From: Collinsella sp.
GTDB lineage: Bacteria > Actinomycetota > Coriobacteriia > Coriobacteriales > Coriobacteriaceae
Direction: 5' to 3'
Length of the DNA stretch: 64,000 bases
Assembly: GCA_019419585.1 (NCBI GenBank)
Contig: DXZQ01000008.1
Coordinates: 25,859 to 89,858, forward strand
The notes under the pieces are model-generated. The model was not told the origin of the DNA and did not search any database. It saw nothing but the letters and a program-made list of their open reading frames with translations. The position numbers were made by a program, and so were the translations under genes. Positions 54,188 to 64,000 of this stretch are shown in pieces (the first letter of the stretch is position 1; the number at the start of each line of letters is the position of its first letter).

Positions 54188-54460
54188 CCGCGCGGGTGGA
54201 AAACGGTCGCGCGGACTAGAGTTTTGGTCACAAAAAGACTTATATTTCGCCTTGGAGGGGCCTTAAAAATGCTATCTAGAATAAGTTGTTTCGGAAAATG
54301 GACAGTCAACTTATATTCGGCACATAGAGATCGATTTTTACCTACTAAAGTCCCTGATAAAGCTGTTTATCAAAGCGGGTGTGCTTAGCGACTTGAGCCT
54401 CACTATCGATTATCTGAAAAAACTTGTTCTGGGTATCATTTTAAAGTCGTCCGGAGCAAC
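54188..54460. other. A+T-rich intergenic region
   Basis: About 270 bases with much lower GC than the surroundings. No gene, terminator for the upstream gene or known repeat is recognised. It may be left over from the acquisition of the DUF559-like gene. Confidence 0.4.
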
Positions 54461-54495
54461 AAAATCGGCCCCCGTTTCGTGAAAACGGGGGCCGA
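54461..54495 (-). terminator. Terminator of serC-serA
   Basis: On the minus strand TCGGCCCCCGTTT and AAACGGGGGCCGA form a 13-bp stem (54465-54495), followed by TTTTG. Confidence 0.85.
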
Positions 54496-54534
54496 ATGGG
54501 CTTCGTGGTCTGTCTGGCAGGATTGGCGCCGGCG

Positions 54535-55698
54535 CTATTTAATCACGCGCACACGATACATCGACGGAATTTGCTTAAGTGCCTCGATCGTGCTGCCGTC
54601 CAGGTGCTCATCGGTGTCGAACATGGTGTAGGCGTTCTCGCCAGCGGACTCGTTGGTCATGCGCTGCACGTTGGCGTTGTCCTTGGCGAGAATGGCCGTG
54701 ATCTGGCCGATCATGTTGGGCACGTTGGCATGCAGGCAGGCAATGCGGCTTGCGGCGCGCGCCTTGCCCATGCTGCAGGCGGGGTAGTTGACGCTGTGCG
54801 CGATGTTGCCGTTTTCCAGGTAATCCTTGAGCTCGCTGATGGCCATGTCGGCGCAGTTGGCCTCGGCCTCGCCGGTGCCGGCGCCCGAATGCGTGGTGAT
54901 AAACGTGTTGGGCATCTTGACGGTCTTGGGCGTGGCAAAGTCGCAGCTAAACCAGCTGAGCTTGCCCGCGCGCAGGGCGGCGTCGACGGCGTCCTCGTCA
55001 ATGATGGTCTCGCGCGCGTAGTTGATGAGCACGGCGTCCGGGGCCAGCAGGTCGATCTGCTCGGTGCTGATCATGCCGATGGTATCGGCCTTGCTGGGCA
55101 CGTGCACGGTGAGGTAGTCGCAGCCGCGGCACAGATCCTCGAGCGTGCCCACGCGCTGCACCTCGCGGCTCAGCACCCACGCGTGCTCGACGGAAATGAA
55201 CGGATCGTAGCCGTAAACGTCCATGCCCAGGTCGACACAGGCGTTGGCGACCTTGGAGCCCACGTTGCCCAGACCGATGACACCGATGCGCTTGCCCTTG
55301 AGCTCGCGGCCCACAAAGGCCTTCTTGGCCTTTTCGGCATCGACCTGAATCTCGGGGTCGTCGGCGTTGTTGCGCACCCAGTTCATCGACTGCACGACGC
55401 CGCGGCTCGAAAGCACCAGCATGCCCAGGACGAGCTCCTTGACGGCGTTGCTGTTGGCACCGGGGGAGTTAAAGACGACGACGCCCTTCTTGGCGTACTC
55501 CTCGACGGGGATGTTGTTGACGCCGGCGCCGCAGCGGGCGATGGCGCGGATGCCCTCGGGCAGCTCGTGGCCGTGCAGGTCGGTGGAGCGCATCAGAATA
55601 GCGTCGGCCTCCTCGGCGGTGCCCACAAACTCGTAGCCCTCGCCAAATTCGACTTTGCCGTCCTTGGTAATGTCGTCGATGGTTTTAATCTTGCGCAT
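54535..55698 (-). CDS. serA: D-3-phosphoglycerate dehydrogenase
   Basis: 387 residues. NAD-dependent oxidation of 3-phosphoglycerate opens serine synthesis. G-L-G-N-V-G-S is the nucleotide loop (~150), N-Y-A-R-E holds the catalytic Arg (~240), and T-T-H-S-G-A-G-T the catalytic His (~280), where most relatives have T-P-H-x-G-A. A C-terminal ACT domain (~320-387) with N-V-P-N-M-I-G-Q-I suggests serine feedback control. It is downstream of serC on the same strand with a 69-base gap. Confidence 0.93.
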   Translation of the reverse strand: MRKIKTIDDITKDGKVEFGEGYEFVGTAEEADAILMRSTDLHGHELPEGIRAIARCGAGVNNIPVEEYAKKGVVVFNSPGANSNAVKELVLGMLVLSSRGVVQSMNWVRNNADDPEIQVDAEKAKKAFVGRELKGKRIGVIGLGNVGSKVANACVDLGMDVYGYDPFISVEHAWVLSREVQRVGTLEDLCRGCDYLTVHVPSKADTIGMISTEQIDLLAPDAVLINYARETIIDEDAVDAALRAGKLSWFSCDFATPKTVKMPNTFITTHSGAGTGEAEANCADMAISELKDYLENGNIAHSVNYPACSMGKARAASRIACLHANVPNMIGQITAILAKDNANVQRMTNESAGENAYTMFDTDEHLDGSTIEALKQIPSMYRVRVIK

Positions 55699-55767
55699 GA
55701 AAAACTCCTTAGCGGATTTGTTTATAACAAGTGGTTTGAAGTGGCTGGTCGGCCCGCTCGTTGCGGG

Positions 55768-56892
<1,125 letters not shown>

Positions 56893-57026
56893 CTTCTAGT
56901 TCCCCTCGTAGTCGTTTGAACGTTCGGGATACTTTAGCACAGTGCAGCGTCAGGCGCGACCGCATCACGGTAAAACTCGAGTGCGCCGCTATGATTTACA
57001 GGATGGTTACATGGGGGAGGGGTGCT

Positions 57027-57105
57027 TTACTCCTCGGGCAAATCCAAATCTGCGAGCGAAGGCATGAGGTTCTCTAGGCGCTTGATTTCTTCGTCGCAAA
57101 TTAGC
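57027..57105 (-). pseudogene. Possible gene remnant (C-terminal ~25 codons)
   Basis: On the minus strand an open stretch without a start codon reads I-C-D-E-E-I-K-R-L-E-N-L-M-P and ends A-D-L-D-L-P-E-E-stop. The composition looks like a real acidic protein C-terminus. It sits in the gap between serC and the antiporter gene. Confidence 0.25.
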
Positions 57106-57118
57106 TAACCCCTGGTCA

Positions 57119-58720
57119 CTACGACGCCAGTGTGGCGATGACAGCTTCGTCGCCGGCGTATATTAGGGTGTCGCCGTCGGGGATGATCGTTTGGCCTTCG
57201 CGCTTGAGCATCACCACGATAAACGGGTGCTTGCCCTGCGGCACGTCGCGCAGGCGCTGACCGGCCAGGCGACCGTGGGGCGTCACGGTGACCTCGCGCA
57301 GCGTAACCTCGGCACGCTCTTCGAACGTTGGGGCTGCCATCACTAGCAGATCGCCTTCTTGGATCACGGTGTCGCCATTGGGCAGTACCGGGTGCGCCCC
57401 GTCGCGCAGCACCAGGACCACGAGCATGTCGGTGGCGCTGCCAATGTCCGCGAGCGAGCGTCCTGCAAACGGATGTCCAGCGCCCACCTTGAGCTTTACA
57501 AACGACATGCCGTCTTCGTCGCGATAGTCGTTAAAGGTGCGGCGTACGTCGCCGGTCGCATCGATCATATCGAGCTTCTTCGCCACCGCCGGCAGCAGCG
57601 AGCCCTGCACCACAATGCTCGATACGGCAATCACAAACACCAGGTCAAATAGGTCGTGTCCGCCGGGAACGCCGGCCACCACAGCAAAGAGGCTAAAGAC
57701 GACCGAAGCCGCGCCGCGCAAGCCCGCCCAGCTTACGAGCGCAACCTGGCGAGGGCTCGTCTTAAAGGGCGCCAGCAGCAGACCGACGGCGATGGGGCGG
57801 CTCGCAAAGAGCATAAACGCCATGAGCGCCAGGCCCGGCAGCAGCATTTGCGGCAGGCGCGCGGGCGTGACGAGTAGGCCCAGCAAAAAGAAGATGGTCA
57901 TCTCGGCCATCTCGGTGAGGGTGTCAAAGAAGTGCGCCAGCTCGACCTTGCCGGTGATGTCGCTCGCGCCCAGCACAATGCCGGCCAGGTACACGGCCAA
58001 AAAGCCGTTGCCGCCCAGGTAGCTCGGCAGCGCGTAGGCGACGATTGCCACGGCGAACAAAAAGATGGTCTGCGCGCCCTCGGCTGTTGCGCGTGCGCGT
58101 TCAATCAGGTGGCCCGCCGCCCAGCCGATGGCAAGGCCCAGGCCCACGCCCAGGATAATCTGCTTGGCCAGCAGTGTGGGAATGTTGATGTCGCCGCCGG
58201 CTGCGAGTGTGGCGAGCACGGCGGTGAGCATGTAGGCGACGGGGTCGTTGGAGCCCGATTCGACCTCGAGCAGCGAGTCGGTGCCGCCCCTCAGCGAAAG
58301 GCTGTGCTCGCGCAGAACGCTAAAGACGCTGGCCGCGTCGGTGGACGCCACAACCGATCCCAGCAGCAGGCCGCCGATCCAGTCGAAGCCCAGTACAAAG
58401 TGCGCGAACACGCCGGTAATGCCGGCAGTGATGACGACGCCGAGCGTGCTCAGCAGCACCGCAGGCGCGGCGACGGGCTTGGCACGGTCGATGTTGGTGT
58501 TAAAACCGCCGTAGAACATGATGAACAGCAGCGCCGTGCTGCAGACGGTTTCGGTGAGCGCGTAGTCGCTAAAGTCGATGTGAGCCGGCCCGTTGACGCC
58601 CAACAGCATGCCGAGCGCGATAAAGATGAGCAGGGTGGGGAAGGGGAGTTTTTTGCCGACGGGCTTGATGGTCAGGCACAGAATAATAACGAGGCCGATA
58701 AAGAGAAGGATCTGGTTCAT
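57119..58720 (-). CDS. NhaP2/CvrA-type K+(Na+)/H+ antiporter
   Basis: 533 residues. About 12 membrane helices of the CPA1 family with the transport motif G-S-V-V-A-S-T-D-A-A near residue 120, E-S-G-S-N-D-P near 153 and G-L-R-G-A-A-S near 335. Two cytoplasmic TrkA-C (RCK-C) domains follow (~400-470 and ~475-533), as in NhaP2. It exchanges potassium or sodium for protons and is probably ligand-gated through the C-terminal domains. Confidence 0.9.
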   Translation of the reverse strand: MNQILLFIGLVIILCLTIKPVGKKLPFPTLLIFIALGMLLGVNGPAHIDFSDYALTETVCSTALLFIMFYGGFNTNIDRAKPVAAPAVLLSTLGVVITAGITGVFAHFVLGFDWIGGLLLGSVVASTDAASVFSVLREHSLSLRGGTDSLLEVESGSNDPVAYMLTAVLATLAAGGDINIPTLLAKQIILGVGLGLAIGWAAGHLIERARATAEGAQTIFLFAVAIVAYALPSYLGGNGFLAVYLAGIVLGASDITGKVELAHFFDTLTEMAEMTIFFLLGLLVTPARLPQMLLPGLALMAFMLFASRPIAVGLLLAPFKTSPRQVALVSWAGLRGAASVVFSLFAVVAGVPGGHDLFDLVFVIAVSSIVVQGSLLPAVAKKLDMIDATGDVRRTFNDYRDEDGMSFVKLKVGAGHPFAGRSLADIGSATDMLVVLVLRDGAHPVLPNGDTVIQEGDLLVMAAPTFEERAEVTLREVTVTPHGRLAGQRLRDVPQGKHPFIVVMLKREGQTIIPDGDTLIYAGDEAVIATLAS

Positions 58721-58973
58721 GGATGGTGTCCGCTCCTGGGTGGTTGGCGTGGCACGGTCAGTTGTCTGCGGTTATTTGTACCCAAAGATGGTGGGTTTAT
58801 GGGGTTAGATTGCGGGCGTGCGCGATATCGTCATAGACGGCTGCCGTCTTTGCCTCTGCTCGGAAACCCTTTCCAGCTTTATTGCAACGGAGTACAATGG
58901 GTAACGTTTAAGTTCAACTTGAAGTTTTAGTTGCGGTTCCGGGCTTCGGTCGCAAGGTAGGGAAAGGCGTTCC

Positions 58974-59813
58974 ATGGCGATCTATGTGACATCTGATGCT
59001 CACGGACACGTGCATGCGCTTGACGAGGCCCTGTCTAAGATCTCGTTGACGTCCGACGACACGCTGTACGTGCTGGGCGACATGATCGATCGCGGGCCCG
59101 ATCCGGTCGGCGTTATTAAGCTCGTGCGCTCGCTGCCTAACGCCCGCGTTCTCAAGGGCAATCACGAGCAGATCATGCTCGATGCCATCATTGGCCAGGA
59201 TCCGCTCGATGCCGAGACCTGGGATATCAACGGTGGCTGGACGACGCGCGAGCAGCTCAACGACATGGAATTTGAGGCATACGAGGAGCTCGTGCGATGG
59301 ATGGCCGCGCTGCCGCTCTACGCGGTGGCCGAGACCGAGGAGCGCCCGTATCTGCTGGTACATGCTGGAATCGAGATGAAGGCGGCGCGCGCGTTTTTAC
59401 TTGAGCATGGCGTCGATTGTGCCGATGGCGTCGGAGCGGTGGGTGCCGATCGCGAGCTGCTGCAGCAGATGCTCGCGGTGCAGTCGTCCGATGACCTGCT
59501 GTGGATTCGTCACGGCTATTGGGATGCGCCGACGGGACTGCTTTCTGCCGAGGGCGAGGGTCCGGTCGTGGTGAGCGGCCACACGCCCACGGTGTCGCTT
59601 GGGCGCTATTGCGAGGTTGGCGGCCTGGCGGGGCTTGATGAGGAGTCGGGCCGCGGGCAGATTGTGCGCCTGGGTGGCGAGGATACCGCCGGCGTGCCCG
59701 ATCGTATCGATATCGACTGCGCCGCCGCCACCGGCTCCGAGTTCGGCCGCGTCGGGATCCTGCGCCTGGATGATGGCGCGGAGTTCTACGCGAATATCAA
59801 CCCAGGCGAATAA
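58974..59813 (+). CDS. Calcineurin-like metallophosphatase (PPP/ApaH type)
   Basis: 279 residues. The motif series S-D-A-H-G-H (8-13), G-D-M-I-D-R-G (~35), G-N-H-E (~63), H-A-G (~128) and S-G-H-T-P (~200) is that of bacterial serine/threonine phosphatases and ApaH/PrpE-like enzymes. Possible substrates are phosphoproteins or dinucleoside polyphosphates. AGGGAAAGG precedes the start, and a TACAAT (58893-58898) may be its -10 box. Confidence 0.88.
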   Translation: MAIYVTSDAHGHVHALDEALSKISLTSDDTLYVLGDMIDRGPDPVGVIKLVRSLPNARVLKGNHEQIMLDAIIGQDPLDAETWDINGGWTTREQLNDMEFEAYEELVRWMAALPLYAVAETEERPYLLVHAGIEMKAARAFLLEHGVDCADGVGAVGADRELLQQMLAVQSSDDLLWIRHGYWDAPTGLLSAEGEGPVVVSGHTPTVSLGRYCEVGGLAGLDEESGRGQIVRLGGEDTAGVPDRIDIDCAAATGSEFGRVGILRLDDGAEFYANINPGE

Positions 59814-59941
59814 TCGGTGCAAAGGGTAGCTAATTTGGGACGGAGCTTTTTTGACTACTTTCGGAGAATAGCGCCTTCTTGCTCGGTAAGCGCGAGAAAT
59901 GAGGAACGTCTGCGTCCTCGGCAGTGCGAAAATGCTCGAAA

Positions 59942-59985
59942 AACCGTCGCAACGGAGTCAAACGACGTTGCGACGGTTCTTTTTT
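59942..59985 (+). terminator. Rho-independent terminator
   Basis: AACCGTCGCAACG (59942-59954) and its exact inverse (59966-59978) are followed by TCTTTTTT. The 130 bases between the phosphatase stop and this hairpin contain no gene but do hold a GGGACGGAGCTTTTTT word also seen near 15820. Confidence 0.85.
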
Positions 59986-59998
59986 GGCTGCCCGCTGG

Positions 59999-60121
59999 CT
60001 AAGTGAGTAGACTTTTTTGGAAATGCCGAGCAGCCGGCAAATTTGCCTCAACAAAACCGCAGGTCACTGACTTGTGTTTTGCCGGTGTGGTCAGGGATTC
60101 GGCAAAAGTCTACTCACTTAG
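59999..60121. repeat. 123-bp element with 18-bp inverted ends
   Basis: CTAAGTGAGTAGACTTTT (59999-60016) is exactly inverted at 60104-60121. The interior has a GCCGGCAAA...TTTGCCGG-like complementarity. It lies between the phosphatase terminator and the end of the flippase gene. Confidence 0.75.
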
Positions 60122-60168
60122 TTTTGCGTGTCGCAAATCGTCCGCAACGAGACCCCCCATTGCGCCAA

Positions 60169-61743
60169 TTAGGCGCCGTACGGGTTGCGGTCGCGCTCGA
60201 TGCGTTGGCGGATGTGGGCGTATTCGATAATCAGCAGCACCAGGAGTAGGGCCATGATGGCTAGGTAGCTCATCACGGCGCCCATCAGACCCAGCAGGTT
60301 GATCAGGATCACCGGCAGCACTACGCTTACGGCGAAGCAGATCAGGTAGATTTTGGTGACGTCGCCGGCATGGCGCAGCACCGTGATGATGGCGTAGATA
60401 AAGTCGATGGCCGCGGTGACGCCGCCGGCGACAACCATCAGCAGTGCCAGCGTACTGTAGCGTTCAAAGCTGAGGCCGTACATAAAGCTCATGAGGGGAA
60501 TACCGGGACCTGCCATAAATGCGGCGCACACGCTGGTGATGACCACGATCAGTGCCATAACGGCAACAATAATCAGGTCAAAGCGGCGACGCTTGCGCGG
60601 ATTCGTCCAAATGCTCGACAGACGCAGAAGCTGCGGTTTATAGACAAATCCGATGCTCAACAAAATGGCCTGCGCTGGAAAGAACAGGGCATTAAAGTAC
60701 AGCTGATACTTGTAGGCCAGCGTGCCTTCCATCACGAACTTGGGCATGCTCTCGATGAGGTTGAACAGGAACAGCGCGCCAAAAAGCGGGGCGCACTGGA
60801 TAAACAGGTGACCGACCTCGCGCAGGCTCACGCGGCGCGATTTTTCGGTTTCGAGCAGGGCGAGCGGCGCGGTGACCAGCACGAGCGAGGCGATCGCGGT
60901 AACACCCATGGCCATGGCGGCGATGGGCATGCTGCGCGTGAGGAGCAGTGCCACGCTAAAGACCGCGATGACGCCGACGGATCGTAGCGTTTGGCTCATG
61001 CCGGCCAAGTAGAGTTTGTCGGCCTGCTGCAGGCGGCCCTCGTACACGTCGGCAATGCCGTCGATCACCTTATACAGGTAGACGCCCAGGCCGATTGTGG
61101 CCATCTGCGCATCGTAGCCGCGGGCGCTGCTGTATACCAGGCCGCATGCCAGCGCGAGCGCTCCGCAGATCCAGCGGTTGAGCTGGTAAGAGGCAAAGGA
61201 CGTCTTTTCGTCGATGTCCGAGACCTGGAAATTGCGCACGCCGTAGTTGCACGCGATCATGATGAGCGTGCCGGTGACAAAGGCGATGGAGAATTTGCCA
61301 GCCTCCTCGGCGCCCACGAGCTGTGTGGACACGATGGTGAGCAACGGAAACGCCATGCCCCACACGGCGGTGCCCAGGGTATTCCAAAGGTAGTCGCGAC
61401 GGGTGGCGTGATCTTCGTACTCGGCTTCTTGCGTGGAGAAGCCGCCGCCGTAGACGGCTCCGAGCAGGCGGTTCCACCAGGCATTGACCATGCGGTGGAT
61501 GGGGCCGGGCTGGCGATCGCGCTCGCGGCGACGGCGTGTGACCTGGCTGCTGTCGGGACCGCCGGCGTTACGCTGGCTTAGCTCTTGGATTCGTGCGAGC
61601 TCCTCGGCGGTGTGCGATGCGGGGAACAGGCCGTTCTCGATGCGTCCGCCCTGCCCGTGCGCCCCGTCCGATACGGTGGGGTCGGCGACGCCATTGCGGC
61701 GGGCGATGGCGCGGCGAATGCTATCGATGGGCGTGATGCTCAA
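60169..61743 (-). CDS. Polysaccharide flippase-like membrane protein
   Basis: 524 residues with about 12-14 membrane segments and a soluble, basic N-terminus (~100 residues). TTG 61743 is the best start: AAAGGA is seven bases upstream, no in-frame ATG lies near, and the frame further upstream runs antisense through pckA. Similarity is to the MOP-type lipopolysaccharide/O-unit exporters (Wzx-like) by overall layout rather than by a diagnostic motif. The GtrA proteins at 6-7 kb could work in the same surface-glycan processes. Confidence 0.75.
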   Translation of the reverse strand: MSITPIDSIRRAIARRNGVADPTVSDGAHGQGGRIENGLFPASHTAEELARIQELSQRNAGGPDSSQVTRRRRERDRQPGPIHRMVNAWWNRLLGAVYGGGFSTQEAEYEDHATRRDYLWNTLGTAVWGMAFPLLTIVSTQLVGAEEAGKFSIAFVTGTLIMIACNYGVRNFQVSDIDEKTSFASYQLNRWICGALALACGLVYSSARGYDAQMATIGLGVYLYKVIDGIADVYEGRLQQADKLYLAGMSQTLRSVGVIAVFSVALLLTRSMPIAAMAMGVTAIASLVLVTAPLALLETEKSRRVSLREVGHLFIQCAPLFGALFLFNLIESMPKFVMEGTLAYKYQLYFNALFFPAQAILLSIGFVYKPQLLRLSSIWTNPRKRRRFDLIIVAVMALIVVITSVCAAFMAGPGIPLMSFMYGLSFERYSTLALLMVVAGGVTAAIDFIYAIITVLRHAGDVTKIYLICFAVSVVLPVILINLLGLMGAVMSYLAIMALLLVLLIIEYAHIRQRIERDRNPYGA

Positions 61744-61847
61744 AGCGGAGTCCTTTCTATTGCTGCGCTCTAGTATAGACGCGACGGTGTTCGTTCGTGT
61801 TTTTGAACAGGTTGTTCGATAATTTCGGCGGCGCCATTCAGTAGACG

Positions 61848-61906
61848 GCATTTGGGGACGTTCCTTATGTGCCGGCACTTTGGGAACGTCCCTAAGTGCC
61901 GGCATC
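61848..61906. repeat. GGGACGTTCC palindrome cluster
   Basis: GGGGACGTTCC (61853-61863) is matched in inverse by GGGAACGTCCC (61882-61892), and GGCACTT/AAGTGCC forms an overlapping hairpin (61874-61900). It is a member of the GGGAC families and lies between divergent flippase and pckA genes. Nothing else is seen in 61744-62094. Confidence 0.6.
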
Positions 61907-62094
61907 CGGGGTCGCTCCTTGGTTGTTGCCTGTTCAAGAGTGTCCCTAACGACTAGGCCGCTTGCGTGCGATTTTTGACCGTTGGGCGGGCGCTTCGCCG
62001 TTGCCGCAAAAACGTTTTGCATATCGGGTACAACGGGCTTTACGTGAGTAAAGTGCGCGCCGCGCCCACGTGTCGCGTTTTTAAAGGAGGCCCC

Positions 62095-63765
62095 ATGTCT
62101 GGTGTTACCCCTGCAGAAGTTCTGTCCAACTTTGGCATTACGCTGGTCGAAGACCCCGCCGAGAACCAGCCCCGCCTGCTGGTTGACCTGCCGGCAGCCG
62201 AGCTCGTCGAGCACGCCATCCGCCGCAACGAAGGCCGCATGGCCTCCAACGGCGCACTGGTGATCGAGACGGGAGAGCGCACTGGCCGCTCGCCCAACGA
62301 CCGTTTTATCGCCGACACGCCCGACGTGCACGACAAGATCGCCTGGGGCGCCGTCAACCGCCCTCTGTCTGTCGAGAGCTACGAGGCCATCAAGGCCGGC
62401 ATTGTCGACTACCTCAACGAGCGCGACGTGTTTGTCACCCGCGGCATGGCAGGCGCCGACCGCAACCACACGCGTCGACTGCTCGTTGCCTGCGAGCGTG
62501 CCAGTCAGGCACTCTTTATTAAGCAGATGCTCGCCCGCCCGCTCGCCCGCGAAATCGCACGCACCGGTGAGCCCGACTTCTGTGTGCTCGCCGCTCCCGG
62601 CTACCAGTGCGATCCCACCATTAAGGGGCTCAACTCCAGCGCCGCCGTGGTCATCAACTTCCAGGAACGCGTGATTCTGGTCGCCGGCACCGGCTACTCC
62701 GGTGAGATCAAAAAGTCGATCTTTAGCGTCATGAACTACCTGCTGCCCGTCGAGGACGACGTGCTGCCCATGCACTGCTCGGCCAGCATGGATCCCGTCA
62801 CGCACGAGACCGCCGTGTTCTTTGGCCTGTCTGGCACCGGCAAGACCACGCTTTCGGCCAATCCCACGCGCCTGCTGATCGGCGACGACGAGCACGGTTG
62901 GTCCGACATGGGCATCTTCAACATCGAGGGTGGCTGCTACGCCAAATGCGAGGGCCTGGACGCCTTCCACGAGCCCGAGATCTTCAACGCTGTCCGCTTT
63001 GGCGCGATCTGCGAAAACGTGGTGCTCGACGAGAACCGCAAGCCCAACTACGACGACATCTCGATCACGCACAACACGCGCGTGGCATACCCTGTGGAGC
63101 ACATTCCCAACGCGTGGACCAAGGGCATGGGCACCACTCCAAGCGTCGTGCTCTTCCTGACCTGCGATGCCTTTGGCGTGCTGCCGCCCATCTCGCGCCT
63201 GACGGCCGACGCCGCCATGTATCACTTTGTGACGGGCTTTACGGCCAAGATCCCCGGCACCGAGGTCGGCGTCACCGAGCCCACGCCCACGTTCTCTTCG
63301 CTGTTCGGCGAGCCGTTTATGCCGCTCGACCCCATGGTCTACGCTAAGATGCTCGGTGAGCGCATCGCCGACGGCCGCACGCGTGTGTACCTTGTCAACA
63401 CCGGCTGGATCGGCGGCGGCTACGGCGTTGGCCATCGCATTGAGCTGGCCTACACGCGCGCCCTGGTCGCGCGCGCCCTCGACGGCACCATCGAGGACAG
63501 CGAGTTCGTCCACGACGATATCTTTAACGTCGACATTCCCACGACGTGCCACGGTGTGCCTGACGGCATCCTGGTGCCGCGCCAGTACTGGCAGAGCACC
63601 GCGCGCTATGACGAGGCCGCGCACAATCTGGCGGTGATGTTCGAGGAGAACTTCGAGAAGAAGTACTCGCACCTGCCCGAGCCCGTCAAGGCCGCCGGTC
63701 CGCACGCTCAGGCGCACGCCGACGCCCGTCATCGCGGCCGCGGCCTGCTGGGACTCCGACACTAA
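62095..63765 (+). CDS. pckA: Phosphoenolpyruvate carboxykinase (ATP)
   Basis: 556 residues. ATG 62095 follows AAAGGAGG. The enzyme turns oxaloacetate plus ATP into phosphoenolpyruvate (or the reverse, for fixing CO2 in fermenters). Kinase-loop G-L-S-G-T-G-K-T-T-L (~245), metal-site M-H-C-S-A and G-D-D-E-H-G-W are present, together with R-T-G-R-S-P-N-D near 60 and G-W-I-G-G-G-Y-G-V-G near 440, all typical of the ATP-type. In Coriobacteria it may run in the carboxylating direction. Confidence 0.95.
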   Translation: MSGVTPAEVLSNFGITLVEDPAENQPRLLVDLPAAELVEHAIRRNEGRMASNGALVIETGERTGRSPNDRFIADTPDVHDKIAWGAVNRPLSVESYEAIKAGIVDYLNERDVFVTRGMAGADRNHTRRLLVACERASQALFIKQMLARPLAREIARTGEPDFCVLAAPGYQCDPTIKGLNSSAAVVINFQERVILVAGTGYSGEIKKSIFSVMNYLLPVEDDVLPMHCSASMDPVTHETAVFFGLSGTGKTTLSANPTRLLIGDDEHGWSDMGIFNIEGGCYAKCEGLDAFHEPEIFNAVRFGAICENVVLDENRKPNYDDISITHNTRVAYPVEHIPNAWTKGMGTTPSVVLFLTCDAFGVLPPISRLTADAAMYHFVTGFTAKIPGTEVGVTEPTPTFSSLFGEPFMPLDPMVYAKMLGERIADGRTRVYLVNTGWIGGGYGVGHRIELAYTRALVARALDGTIEDSEFVHDDIFNVDIPTTCHGVPDGILVPRQYWQSTARYDEAAHNLAVMFEENFEKKYSHLPEPVKAAGPHAQAHADARHRGRGLLGLRH

Positions 63766-63781
63766 CGTTGCTTCAGACCCA

Positions 63782-63817
63782 AAACCACCATAAAGGGGAC
63801 ACCTTTGTGGTGGTTTT
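63782..63817. repeat. ACCACC palindrome after pckA
   Basis: AAACCACCATAAAGG (63782-63796) and CCTTTGTGGTGGTTT (63802-63816) form a 15-bp stem with one mismatch around GGACA. It is the same family as 49664-49703. A short TTTTA follows, so it may serve as the pckA terminator. Confidence 0.7.
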
Positions 63818-63838
63818 ACTCGCGCGGATGACTCGGGT

Positions 63839-63948
63839 TACAATACGCCTGACATATCGCTCCCTTCTCCGGATGGGGGCAGCGTAAGCGCTCTTGTGGC
63901 GGCACCGTAGGACTTTGAAGGTGGCCGTCGTAAGGGCGCTTTTTGTTT
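63839..63948 (+). ncRNA. Possible short structured transcript or leader RNA
   Basis: TACAAT (63839-63844) could be a -10 box. It is followed by a CGCTCCC...GGGGGCAGCG hairpin (63858-63884) and a longer stem from GCGCTCTT (63888-63895) to AAGGGCGC (63932-63939), closed by a TTTTTGTTT run. About 90 nt would be made. It could be an independent RNA or an attenuator for a gene beyond the window; no known family is recognised. Confidence 0.35.
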
Positions 63949-64000
63949 GGCTCTGTTAGACCAAATTTGACACGATCGGCTGTTCGTCGAACCGGAAAAT

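Noticed and set aside
61744..63762. A minus-strand open frame continuous with the flippase gene, extending it to nearly 1,200 codons.
   Set aside because: This part is antisense to pckA, whose motifs are complete, and its translation is low in complexity. The flippase most likely begins at TTG 61743.

Overview
The window is a high-GC, gene-dense chromosomal segment, most likely from Collinsella or a close relative (Coriobacteriia, Actinomycetota). The protein content (QueH-type queuosine synthesis, class III fructose bisphosphatase, ATP-dependent PEP carboxykinase, DegV proteins, a diverged methionyl-tRNA synthetase) and the Gram-positive style of surface anchoring suggest this. The assignment is from recall and was not tested by a search. 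I saw no tRNA, rRNA or CRISPR array.

Layout. 0-6 kb: end of an AarF/UbiB-type kinase gene, then a cobalamin riboswitch driving two cell-surface proteins built from DUF4430 (transcobalamin-like) domains. 6-15 kb: two GtrA proteins, fructose-1,6-bisphosphatase, a DegV protein, a TIM-barrel-like protein, an RsmB/F-type methyltransferase and a methionyl-tRNA synthetase-like protein. 15-22.5 kb: queuosine genes queH and queA, then tgt 3.6 kb further on. They are separated by a coiled-coil membrane protein and an SDR enzyme, and two diverged copies of a ~300-nt structured repeat flank that pair. 22.7-29.5 kb: an accessory block with lower GC, holding a LOG protein, a RelB/YafQ-like toxin-antitoxin pair, a 1,003-residue primase-helicase of TOTE type, a 31-bp inverted-repeat element and a frameshifted IS256-family element.

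29.5-39.6 kb: second DegV protein, HAD phosphatase, PepV-like dipeptidase, the pstSCAB phosphate transporter, a Uup-like ABC-F protein and a Cof-type phosphatase. 39.8-43.2 kb: metal homeostasis, with a DtxR-type regulator, a zinc/cadmium P-type ATPase, a stand-alone HMA chaperone and an ArsR/SmtB repressor with visible operators. 43.2-54.5 kb: two paralogous DUF559/Vsr-like proteins, a DnaQ-fold exonuclease, a putative manganese exporter, tandem histidine phosphatases, a nitroreductase, a short DUF1015 relative and an M20 peptidase. 54.5-64 kb: serC-serA, an NhaP2-type antiporter, a metallophosphatase, a polysaccharide flippase and pckA. fbp and pckA provide gluconeogenic steps; serC and serA lead from 3-phosphoglycerate to serine.

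The intergenic DNA is unusual. It holds many long palindromes in several families, often with a GGGAC core. Several touch or overlap the stop codons of neighbouring genes. The strongest unexplained signals are the covarying repeat pair at 17.7 and 20.9 kb, a four-copy motif that may encode a short P-T-F/Y-F-E-L-F-G peptide around 43-45 kb, and a nested 129-nt palindrome at 40.3 kb.
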